Of a stretch of 64,000 nt of DNA, positions 9,577-16,809 are shown piece by piece. Made by a program: the position numbers and the translations under genes. The notes below the pieces were generated by a model. That model was given only the letters and a program-made list of their open reading frames with translations. It did not search any database and was not told where the DNA came from. Where the stretch lies: NCBI GenBank assembly GCA_964236465.1, contig CAXSBZ010000001.1, positions 116,615 through 180,614 on the forward strand, given 5' to 3'. Source of the stretch: Mucilaginibacter_A sp964236465. Lineage in GTDB: Bacteria > Bacteroidota > Bacteroidia > Sphingobacteriales > Sphingobacteriaceae. How positions within the stretch are numbered: the first letter of the stretch is position 1; each line of letters opens with the position of its first letter.

Positions 9577-9584
9577 TATCTTTG
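9577..9584 (+). promoter_or_regulatory. Candidate -7 promoter box TATCTTTG
   Basis: Matches the Bacteroidota consensus TAnnTTTG exactly; the -33 element is weak (TTAC at the expected spacing). Transcription would begin close to 9590, which favours the ATG at 9600 over the one at 9588 for the following gene. Confidence 0.5.
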
Positions 9585-9599
9585 CTTATGCACATAGAT

Positions 9600-9950
9600 A
9601 TGGGTAAAGTAACTTCAGCCGTAATCAAATGGACCGGCAGCACCGCAGGAATTATCACAGCTGCTGGCCTGATGTCTATCTGGGGCATTTATGGTTATCT
9701 GGCACATTATTCTGAGGATTCACAGATGATCCTGAATTCCGGGACATCCATTGTCACTTTCATTATGCTATTTCTGATCCAAAAAGGACAAAACAAAGCA
9801 GATAAAGCTACCCAGCTCAAACTGGACGAAATAATTTTTGCTTTGGAAACAGGCAATAATAAAAGGCTTGGTATCGAAAAGCTGACTGAAGAGGAACTCG
9901 ACGTGCTTAAAGAAGAATACAATTTGGAGGAAGAGGACGATCCTAAATAA
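9600..9950 (+). CDS. Low-affinity iron permease family protein
   Basis: 116 residues from ATG 9600 (ATG 9588 and TTG 9582 are also in frame). Two membrane helices, about 11-33 (GSTAGIITAAGLMSIWGIYGY) and 42-61 (NSGTSIVTFIMLFLIQ), followed by the family signature QKGQNKADKATQLKLDEII and an acidic tail. This matches the short bacterial relatives of yeast Fet4. Iron transport itself is not proven for the bacterial proteins. The gene stands alone. Confidence 0.78.
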   Translation: MGKVTSAVIKWTGSTAGIITAAGLMSIWGIYGYLAHYSEDSQMILNSGTSIVTFIMLFLIQKGQNKADKATQLKLDEIIFALETGNNKRLGIEKLTEEELDVLKEEYNLEEEDDPK

Positions 9951-10131
9951 TTAGCAACATGATGAACCAGTTTATCTTTATTTACTGCCAGATGCAAAAA
10001 ATCCAGGCTTTACATCAGCAGGTAGCAAAGTGATTTTGATACAATACTTATTTATTTTCAGCCTCTATTAAAAATCGCATCAGCTTTCTTAATAAACTCC
10101 ATGCAACAGGCAGTAATTAATTTGTAATTGA

Positions 10132-11340
10132 ATGAATACATCACACAAATCGTCTCAAAACATAACTTTAAGCCTGGTTTCACTTGCTATCGGAGGCTTT
10201 AGCATTGGGATGACTGAGTTTTTGATGATGGGCGTTTTGCCTGATCTCTCCGGATCGCTTCATGTTTCCATCCCCACTGCCGGGCATTTGATTTCAATTT
10301 ACGCTTTGGGTGTAGTAATCGGAGCACCGCTTATAGTTGGCTTTGCAGGTCATCTTCCGCCAAAAAAAGTTTTAATTTCATTGATGCTGATGGTTTTTGG
10401 CTTCAACGGGCTATTCGCTATTGTACCCGGTTTTCCTTTGTTGATGATCATGCGCTTTCTGGCAGGATTACCACATGGTGCTTTTTTTGGGATAGGTGCT
10501 GTGGTGGCAAGCCGAATGGCAGAACCGGGCAGGCAAGCCAGGGCAATTTCGGTAATGTTTGCAGGACTTACAGTGGCCAATATTATTGGCGTGCCTTTAG
10601 GGACTTATATTGGTCATCACTTTAGCTGGCGCATATCGTTTTTATTGATTTCGGCTGTTGCACTTTTAGCCGTTGGTGCCATTGCCAAGTGGTTACCAAG
10701 CCTGAAAGCTAATCAGGCGCAAAGCTTTAGCAGCAGTATGCACATCTTTAAAAAACCCGAACTATGGATTATTATAGGCATCTCGGCTATTGGTACGGGC
10801 GGCATGTTTGCCTGGATCAGTTACATTGCACCGCTAATGACTGAAGTTGCCCATTTCAATGGCAATTCTATAACCATTATTATGGTGATTGCCGGATTGG
10901 GTATGGCTACAGGAAATCTAATCAGCGGCCGGTTTTCAGACCGTTACTCACCGCTGCAAACCACTACCTGGCTATTGGCCTTAATGATCCTGTCTTTACT
11001 GGCCACAACGTTCCTGATTCACTACAAACCGGCAGCAATTTTGATGGTTTTTATAACAGGATCCATCGGTTTCAGCGTCATCTCGCCCATGCAAATGCTA
11101 ATTATGCAGGCAGCAAAAGGTTCTGAAATGCTGGCTTCATCTGTTTTACAAGCCAGTTCTAATATGGGAAATGCTTTGGGCGCATTTTTAGGCGGGTTGC
11201 CCATTGCAGCAGGTTTTGGTTATCTTTCTGCCGAATATGTAGGTGTGGCCTTGGCTTCATGTGGTTTTATATTTTGCCTGATTTTAAAAAACTATTTACA
11301 CTTCAGCAAAAAAACCTCTGATGCTTCTTTTACCACTTAA
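10132..11340 (+). CDS. MFS transporter, DHA1 family (AraJ-like)
   Basis: 402 residues with twelve predicted membrane helices. The layout (GMTEFLMMGVLPDLSGSL at the N-terminus, PPKKVLISLMLMVFG loop 2-3 and LMIMRFLAGLPHGAFFGIGAVVA in helix 4-5) is that of the AraJ/YdhP/NepI sugar- and drug-efflux group. Substrate unknown. The last codons (DASFTT and stop) are written in a copy of the CTTCTTTTA motif, so the repeat supplies the C-terminus. Confidence 0.9.
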   Translation: MNTSHKSSQNITLSLVSLAIGGFSIGMTEFLMMGVLPDLSGSLHVSIPTAGHLISIYALGVVIGAPLIVGFAGHLPPKKVLISLMLMVFGFNGLFAIVPGFPLLMIMRFLAGLPHGAFFGIGAVVASRMAEPGRQARAISVMFAGLTVANIIGVPLGTYIGHHFSWRISFLLISAVALLAVGAIAKWLPSLKANQAQSFSSSMHIFKKPELWIIIGISAIGTGGMFAWISYIAPLMTEVAHFNGNSITIIMVIAGLGMATGNLISGRFSDRYSPLQTTTWLLALMILSLLATTFLIHYKPAAILMVFITGSIGFSVISPMQMLIMQAAKGSEMLASSVLQASSNMGNALGAFLGGLPIAAGFGYLSAEYVGVALASCGFIFCLILKNYLHFSKKTSDASFTT

Positions 11341-11437
11341 ATTTTACTTTCTTACAAAAGCAATCTTTTGAAACACAAATAATTGAACTATTTTCAAATA
11401 TTTAAAACTTGTTTAAATCTTATTTAACCTATTTTCA

Positions 11438-11529
11438 ATACTTCTTTTATCACCTAAAAAATGGTAAACATTGATTTTTGATTTATTTAAACTGATGTAA
11501 AAACCAATTTTTACAGGGTAAAAGAAGCC
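11438..11529. repeat. Inverted pair of the CTTCTTTTA motif with extended arms
   Basis: Left arm ATACTTCTTTTATCACC from 11438 continues TAAAAAATGG; the right arm CCAATTTTTACAGGGTAAAA ends with GAAGCC at about 11529. The two arms are complementary over about 25 positions with mismatches, loop about 40 nt. It fills most of the 314 bp gap after the MFS gene; no gene is seen there. Confidence 0.7.
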
Positions 11530-11654
11530 TTAACGTTTTTGCTCGTATAAGTTTTAACAGCCTCTCTATCTAAAAATCTAAAAACCATAATTAGCTTTTT
11601 AAACGGAATCAAAAACATTGGGTTTGGAAGGAGAAAAATTAACTTTATCAATCA

Positions 11655-12135
11655 TCATTCTTGCAAAGCTTTCAATATACTTCTGAAATTCTCCAACCCT
11701 GCCTCCAAATTCTCCATAATCTCTAAAGCCAAAACATCAGGATCAGGTAGATTATCCAGATCAGCCAGCGATTTATCTTTTAACCAGGTAATATCCAAAC
11801 TCGTTTTGTCCCTGCTAATAATCTCTTCATACGTAAACTTTCGCCATCTGCCTTCCGGGTTGGTTTCGGCATGAAACGTTTCCGTCCGTTTGTGCCGGTT
11901 CTCGGGTTGATAGCAGTTGATAAAATCCTGCAAGTCGTCCAGTTTTAACGGGTTCTTTTTCAAGGTATGATAAACGTTGGTCCGGTAATCATAATACCAA
12001 ATTTCTTTTGTCCAGGGTTCTTTGGATGCTGCTTTTGCATCAAAAAAAACGACGTTTGCTTTTACCTAATTAGCATAAAAAATTCCGGTAGGTAAACGGA
12101 TATGATTGCGGAAGATGTCATAATTTGTTTTTCTT
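11655..12135 (-). pseudogene. hsdM: hsdM remnant: C-terminal part of a type I N6-adenine methyltransferase
   Basis: The open part (102 codons from 11963) is the conserved C-terminus of HsdM (NPEGRWRKFTYEEI, RDKTSLDITWLKD). Reading further upstream in the same frame gives WTKEIWYYDYRTN and VKANVVFFDAK, then a TAG at 12066-12068, then RLPTGIFYAN, all HsdM sequence in normal order. So the gene is broken by an in-frame stop and its whole N-terminal and catalytic part is missing, replaced by a REP palindrome at 12138. Non-functional as a methyltransferase. Confidence 0.85.
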
Positions 12136-12137
12136 CT

Positions 12138-12165
12138 GTAGGGGCGATTCATGAATCGCCCCTAC
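12138..12165. repeat. REP palindrome, copy 1
   Basis: Perfect 28 bp palindrome, half-site GTAGGGGCGATTCA. It marks the 3' side of the RAYT gene and the edge of the hsdM remnant; the RAYT stop codon lies inside it. Confidence 0.9.
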
Positions 12166-12721
12166 CTGAATTGTTACCTAAATTTTCAGTATCCGTATTC
12201 CAACTGGCTGGGTTGTTTAATATATAGCTTTCGATATTGGCAAAAGATTCGTTATTGCGGATGATGTGCTCGTAATAATTGCGTTGCCATACAGTTGTCC
12301 CTGGTGTATTTCTTAATAAATTAATATGTTTAGCAGTAGTCATTTTAAAACGTACGATAATTTTTGACAACAACATTTTTCGGCGTTCATCACGTTTTAG
12401 TGGCTCCCATTGTTGGGATTGTTGGGGCGATTCATGAATCGCCCCTACCTGAATCGCCCCAACGCCTGTTAATATCAATACGCCATGAAAATGATTGGGC
12501 ATTACCATCCAGGCACCCAATTGCAATTCCGAATAATGGTTGGGCAGGTCTTTCCATTGTTCATTTACGATCAAACCACAATCGTTTAATTGCATCGTTT
12601 CATTTTCTACCCTGCCCAGCAAACATTCGCGGTTTTGAATGCACATTGTAATAAAATATTCCCCGGCACCAGAATAATCGTAATCTGGCAAACGGATGGA
12701 TTTTCTATCTGGTTGGTTCAT
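12149..12721 (-). CDS. REP-associated tyrosine transposase (RAYT)
   Basis: 190 residues, ATG at 12721. Y1/HUH-type single-strand transposase: N-terminal DYDYSGAGEYFITMCIQNR, the metal-binding HUH pair in MVMPNHFHGV (H77, H79), and the catalytic-tyrosine segment WQRNYYEHIIRN (Y149/Y150). Such genes are flanked by the palindromes they mobilise, as here. Residues about 86-98 (VGAIQVGAIHESP) are not family sequence: they are translated from a REP copy lying inside the gene, and the C-terminal end is also REP-derived. The HUH and Tyr parts are intact, so activity is possible but the insert lies between them. Confidence 0.85.
   Translation of the reverse strand: MNQPDRKSIRLPDYDYSGAGEYFITMCIQNRECLLGRVENETMQLNDCGLIVNEQWKDLPNHYSELQLGAWMVMPNHFHGVLILTGVGAIQVGAIHESPQQSQQWEPLKRDERRKMLLSKIIVRFKMTTAKHINLLRNTPGTTVWQRNYYEHIIRNNESFANIESYILNNPASWNTDTENLGNNSGRGDS
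12424..12460. repeat. REP palindrome, copy 2, inside the RAYT gene
   Basis: GGGGCGATTCA and its complement at 12424-12445, followed by a further half-site GAATCGCCCC at 12451-12460. It keeps the RAYT frame open and adds about a dozen residues. Confidence 0.88.
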
Positions 12722-12733
12722 TGTTTTTTAGAT

Positions 12734-12757
12734 GTAGGGGCGATTCATGAATCGCCT
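12734..12757. repeat. REP palindrome, copy 3
   Basis: GTAGGGGCGATTCA followed by TGAATCGCC, the right arm shortened. It lies just upstream of the RAYT start. Confidence 0.85.
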
Positions 12758-12791
12758 GTTAATAAAATAATTGCCCTTAAAATAAATGTTT

Positions 12792-13205
12792 TTATACTAT
12801 GGGCGATTCATGAATCGCCCCTACAATCGCCCCTACCAGTTTCCCTTCAAACGCCTTTTTTAATATGCTTTGCCTTAATGCTTCTGCTTGTTGCAAACTG
12901 GTAGTTATAGTTTCTTCCATTTTATCGCATACACTTAGGCGGCTTTCTATTTCTTGAACGATTTGCTGTTGTTCTGAAACCAACCGGAAACCTTCATCTT
13001 TCCTTTTGGCTTCAATTACGCCAACTGGTTTTTTATCTACAAAAAGCACATAATCGGCAGGGCCAATATCAGTTTGGTATTCCCGAACGGCAACACCTAA
13101 ACCTGCCGGCAGGTTGATCTGCTTTTTGCTTTGAACTTTCCAGCCACAGGCTTGCAATTGCTGGTCTATTTCATCACGGGCAATTTGTTCGGGTGTTTGG
13201 TTCAT
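12792..13205 (-). pseudogene. hsdR N-terminus fused in frame to hsdS C-terminus
   Basis: 137 codons. Residues 1-72 (TPEQIARDEIDQQLQACGW, PADYVLFVDKKPVGVIEAKR) are the start of a type I restriction subunit HsdR including the nuclease D51 and E65-x-K67. From about residue 75 the sequence switches to the C-terminal coiled coil of the specificity subunit HsdS (EQQQIVQEIESRLSV, SLQQAEALRQSILKKAFEGKL). The last 14 residues are REP-coded. This is a deletion scar that removed the helicase/translocase of hsdR and the recognition domains of hsdS while keeping the frame. No restriction function is expected, although the nuclease-fold half could still fold. Confidence 0.85.
12800..12836. repeat. REP palindrome, copy 4, with an extra half-site
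   Basis: GGGCGATTCA/TGAATCGCCC at 12801-12820 and a further AATCGCCCCTAC at 12825-12836. It abuts and extends into the 3' end of the hsdR/hsdS fusion ORF, giving it a REP-coded tail (VGAIVGAIHESPIV). Confidence 0.85.
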
Positions 13206-13443
13206 TGATTTAGGAAAAGGCTTGGCAATAAATGTAGCACTTCTCCAAAAAAAATAAAAAGGAAATAGAGCAGTTTGGCTATGGAGTTAAAATAATTCTT
13301 TGCAAACCTGCTTAAATTTATATCATGAAGATTTACAGTGCTTCTTTTACCGCATAAAAATCAATAGTCAGTTTTACTTTTTGTATTGATATAGGAACCA
13401 TGGTAATGTTTTCTAAACCGATATCTCTAAAACAGAATAACTA

Positions 13444-14498
13444 TTACAGGCTTACGGACTCTATCATATCAAAGTGAGTGAATTTGTGCAGGTTGATTGT
13501 TGGAAATACTCTTCGAATTCGTAAGGTGCCGGAATTGAAAAAGTCGGCAACTTCTTTTGATTCCGCCTGCCTTACCGCGCCGTTCATTTCCGGATCACCC
13601 ATAACCAGAACAGAGGCAGCCCGGTGCAGCAGTTCTCCTGCTACTTCCACGATGATACCACCTTGCTTTTCTATGCCGTCGATTTCTTTCAGCCAGTCAT
13701 TTGTTTTTAACAAAAAGCTGTGTGCGTACAGGCCAAGCAGGCATCGGGCAAGTGGCGTAGCAGGAAGGTGGTCCCATGGCAGGTGTGTATTAAAATTCTC
13801 CACCTTTCTTCTAAAACCGGGAAATACCTGGTTCGTGTCGTGAATAAGCATCGCATAATCAAACTGCCAGCGCAAAGGTGCCTCATAAAGGGCACTGAGT
13901 TCCCAGGCGTCATGCATAGTAAAGGCATAGTCAATACCATCAATTACGGCATCATCGTTCTCACTGCAGCCGTTTACGACTATTTTGATCCGCTCCGGTT
14001 CAATATCTTCTGCAAGCAACTCCTCAATTAATTTTGGAACAGTTTTCTTATAAAAGCGCAAACAGGTGGCAATGACATAAACAATATTGAGGTTACTACG
14101 AGCTTCTGTATGAGGAACCAGGCAAAGCATTTGCGGCATCTCCGGCTCGGAGCAAAAATGCCCTACTGACATACCGTTAAAAGTTTGCTGCCAAACAGAG
14201 CTTGGAAGAAACCCACCGGCCCAACCAAAAAAAGCAAAGGCCTTGTTTGATTTCACTGAACCGTATTTGTAGGGTTGCCAGGAGCGCTCATTTGGATGAT
14301 GATAGCCGGTGACACGCCGGTCATTCTGCAAGGTCATCTCGCCGAGCGGTACCAGCATAAACCCTTCACGCGTCTGACAATACCTGCAGAATAACTGCGG
14401 TACTCCGATGAGTTTGTCCATATCAATGCCTGGCAAAAAGCTGTTTAAATTAGGCGTATTAAACCGGTTATCACTGTTTATCTGTAAAGATGTGTTCA
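13444..14498 (-). CDS. Protein of unknown function, possibly glycosyltransferase-like
   Basis: 351 residues from ATG 14498 (a TTG 27 bp upstream is also in frame). I do not recognise the family. There is no signal peptide or membrane helix. The middle (NIVYVIATCLRFYKKTVPK, RIKIVVNGCSENDDAVIDG, FDYAMLIHDTNQVFPGFR) has the alternating strand-helix pattern and an HDTN segment reminiscent of GT-A glycosyltransferases; this is only a resemblance. A CRYC pair occurs near residue 39. It lies between two decayed mobile regions, so may itself be acquired. Flanked by CTTCTTTTA motif copies at 13341 and 14611. Confidence 0.75.
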
Positions 14499-14550
14499 TA
14501 TTAAAAAAGACTTGTTTGACTTTCAAAAGAATAAATAGCTAAAAATGTTT

Positions 14551-14731
14551 AAGAGCCTGTTTAAATTTCATTCCATTTCCTTTTGCACATAGTTAATATT
14601 AACGCAGATGCTTCTTTTACCTAATAAAAATTGGTATTGGCATCCATCAAAAAAACCAAATGCAAGCCATTTTTTAGGTGATAAAAGAAGCATAAAAAAT
14701 AAGATTGAGCAAATTTTAAACAGGCTTTAAG
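14551..14731. repeat. Composite inverted-repeat element with CTTCTTTTA inner arms
   Basis: Outer arms AGAGCCTGTTTAAATTT (about 14551) and AAATTTTAAACAGGCTTT (about 14714-14731); inner arms ATGCTTCTTTTACCTA (14609) and TAGGTGATAAAAGAAGCAT (ending 14692). The same nested design recurs at 21512-21669, so this is a repeat family. Confidence 0.75.
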
Positions 14732-14816
14732 TTAATATCACCCTATTTTCTTGGTCTAATGCTAACTTCTTTTTAAATGTAGCTAAATTGATGGTGACCT
14801 GTAAATAATTTCAAAT

Positions 14817-14990
14817 GCTTTTCGTCTGATTATTGCGGTGGCAGGGTTTCCATTCCACTTGCTGCTGCGACGCTGCCTGTTCCAGCTGGCTGAACTTCTG
14901 CCAGATCTTTTCCTGGGCATCCCGGCAAGAAGTATCCGCAAAGCGGATACATGGCTTGCTTAAAACGGCTTCATTATATTTCCCCTTCTT
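14817..14990 (-). pseudogene. Short decayed ORF, possible mobile-element fragment
   Basis: On the minus strand one frame stays open for about 55 codons (KKGKYNEAVLSKPCIRF, then AQEKIWQKFSQLEQAAS, a coiled-coil-like stretch) and stops at about 14817. It is more GC-rich than its surroundings and adjoins the broken integrase/HTH fragment. It looks like the tail of a longer lost gene, but I cannot name it. Confidence 0.3.
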
Positions 14991-15112
14991 TTACAAACCC
15001 GTTAGAATAGTCAGCTGGGTGATTTAAATTTGTTCTTTATCAGTTCTTTGTGAACTTGTTCGCACCGGTTTAAGCCGAGTGATTGTGAACTTGTTCTGGA
15101 TGTTGACAATGG

Positions 15113-15467
15113 CTATTTCTTTGCCTGTTCACCCTCCAAAACACGCATGATGTCTTCGTACTTTGTAGTAATGAATACCGCCTATTTTGGTAAAGCGGAG
15201 CGTGCCGTTGACCCGCAGGTTTTGCAGTGTTCCGGGCGAGGCTAATCTTACCTGTTCCAAACCATTGTTAATATCTTTTGATGCTTCGCCTTTGCCTTTG
15301 CTTGTCCCGCGTCTTGGATCCCACAAAGCAGGATCAACCCATTGCTTTAATGCGAAGTGAATAATTTCGCCATTTACAGTAATACGTGCATAGATTGGTG
15401 CTTTGCCATTTTTTAGCTTATCGGGCCTGATAATGAACTGGACTCCAAAGGTGTTTACTGTTCTCAT
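15113..15467 (-). pseudogene. Broken tyrosine-recombinase arm domain joined to an HTH_17-type C-terminus
   Basis: Residues 1-75 match the N-terminal arm DNA-binding domain of Bacteroidota tyrosine recombinases (VQFIIRPDKLKNGKAPIYAR, QWVDPALWDPRRG). The following LASPGTLQNLRVNGTLRFTK is the core of the excisionase-like HTH_17 proteins carried by Bacteroidota conjugative elements. Near 15155 an extra base shifts the frame: the annotated frame ends CFGG, while the next frame reads KYEDIMRVLEGEQAKK and stops at 15113, as intact HTH_17 proteins do. The recombinase catalytic domain is absent. Remnant of an integrative element, close to tRNA-Met. Confidence 0.75.
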
Positions 15468-15701
15468 TTTAGGTTCGAGTTGTTTTAATTGACTAGTTTT
15501 AACACAAATAAGTATTGAAACCCTTCGTTTTTAGGTCCAAAAAAGGATAAAAAATATGGCTTTTTGAGATTTGTAATTTATTGTACGACAGATTATTAAG
15601 CCACTTTTCAATACCTTGAAGGTAAAAACTGAAAATAGGTTACGGAATAGGTATTGTAAACCTTGAGAAAGTTTGATCTAATTTGATAGGGCTAAAAACA
15701 T

Positions 15702-15735
15702 AAAAGCCTGTAAATCAATTAATTTACAGGCTTTT
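15702..15735 (-). terminator. Terminator downstream of tRNA-Met
   Basis: AAAAGCCTGTAAAT (15702-15715) pairs with ATTTACAGGCTTTT (15722-15735), a 14 bp stem with a 6-nt loop, just 3' of the minus-strand tRNA. Confidence 0.8.
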
Positions 15736-15759
15736 TGAAACCATTTAAGATCCGTTTTG

Positions 15760-15833
15760 TGCGCCCACCTGGGCTCGAACCAGGGACCAAAAGATTATGA
15801 GTCTTCTACTCTAACCAACTGAGCTATAGGCGC
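15760..15833 (-). tRNA. tRNA-Met (anticodon CAT)
   Basis: Read on the minus strand: acceptor GCGCCTA pairing with TGGGCGC, D-arm GCTCAGTTGGTTAGAGT, anticodon stem GAAGA/TCTTT with loop CTCATAA (anticodon at 15797-15799), T-arm CCTGGTTCGAGCCCAGG. The U:A-rich stem and A-loop fit elongator tRNA-Met; a lysidine-modified tRNA-Ile2 cannot be excluded from sequence alone. Confidence 0.92.
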
Positions 15834-16121
15834 TGAAATTGATGCTGCAATTTTACTAATTTTTGGTGATTTCTTGAATTACTTTTTTAAAAATATTTAT
15901 AGGAAAATAGAAAATGCCTATAACTACTTTTTAAGTTTAAATTATTGTAAACAATATTTATTATATTAATATCTTGATTAATTAATAATAATAATTATAT
16001 TTAGCTACTTATTATTGGCCTAAAATAAATAATACTATCTATCGTAAAATTTTTGTGCTTAAAATGTTATTTAAATTACCTATTTATTAATTGCTGTTAT
16101 ATTTTTAAAGGATAATGTTAT
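15834..16121. other. Very AT-rich intergenic region
   Basis: Nearly 290 bp of strongly AT-rich DNA with runs such as TTAATTAATAATAATAATTA. It holds the promoter of the next gene; no other element is visible. Such composition suggests foreign origin or a nucleoid-protein binding region. Confidence 0.5.
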
Positions 16122-16661
16122 ATGGTAGAAAAACCTTTTTTGTATGGTAATATTAAATTAGATGAAGCTGCACTCCGAACCGCTTTTCTATACAATTTAA
16201 ATAAAATTCATCCAATTTTACTACATCTTGTAGATCACCTGCCCGATTTGGCAAACGAAACCTGTTATGGAGATCTGCAAAATGCAATTCAGGAGCTTTT
16301 ATCAGAGGTCGTAATTCATTTGAACAGAATCAACACCATTTTTTTACAACTAAAAGCAGTACCTGATAGTAAAAAAAACCTTATGCTAATTCGTGTCCTG
16401 GAAGTTTTGCTCCCAGATAAAGATGAGCAGTTGTTGGATCATCTTTCAAAAGATCTATTTTTAGTTTTCCACATTCAAAAAATCTTAAATATCAAAAGAA
16501 ATTACTTTTATATACTAAAATCAATCTCCGGCTCATTAAATAATATTGATATTAAAAAATATTTGCAATACTGTTATGATGAGTGTGAGGACAATCTACT
16601 GATGTTTAGGTTGATTGCAAAAGAATATATGGAATCTTCTATCAATACTTTCCTAAGTTAA
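16122..16661 (+). CDS. DUF892/YciE-like ferritin-fold protein
   Basis: 179 residues, all helical. The opening FLYNLNKIHPILLHLVDHLPDLANETCYGDLQNAI resembles the DUF892 (YciE-type) start, where a leading helix is followed by LxxALPKMA, and a second helix pair (LLPDKDEQLLDHLSKDLF...YCYDECEDNLLMFRLIAKEYM) repeats the pattern. Metal ligands typical of catalytic ferritins are not obvious, so it may be a structural stress protein. AT-rich codon use differs from neighbours. Ends at a strong terminator. Confidence 0.7.
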   Translation: MVEKPFLYGNIKLDEAALRTAFLYNLNKIHPILLHLVDHLPDLANETCYGDLQNAIQELLSEVVIHLNRINTIFLQLKAVPDSKKNLMLIRVLEVLLPDKDEQLLDHLSKDLFLVFHIQKILNIKRNYFYILKSISGSLNNIDIKKYLQYCYDECEDNLLMFRLIAKEYMESSINTFLS

Positions 16662-16706
16662 AATTTTCAGTTAATAACAATTCACGGAAAAAAATTTAAT
16701 GCTAAT

Positions 16707-16743
16707 AAAAAAGCACTGTTAAATTGATTAACAGTGCTTTTTT
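16707..16743 (+). terminator. Rho-independent terminator
   Basis: AAAAAGCACTGTTAA pairs with TTAACAGTGCTTTTT around a 5-nt loop, followed by T residues. It is nearly symmetrical and may also serve the convergent gene. Confidence 0.88.
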
Positions 16744-16809
16744 ATTGAGATGCTTCTTTTACCCTATGTTTTTACGAAGGCAAGAACAAGATTACTTATT
16801 CGATTTATC

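Noticed and set aside
14833..15027. 64-codon plus-strand ORF.
   Set aside because: Antisense to the possible minus-strand fragment and without recognisable features.
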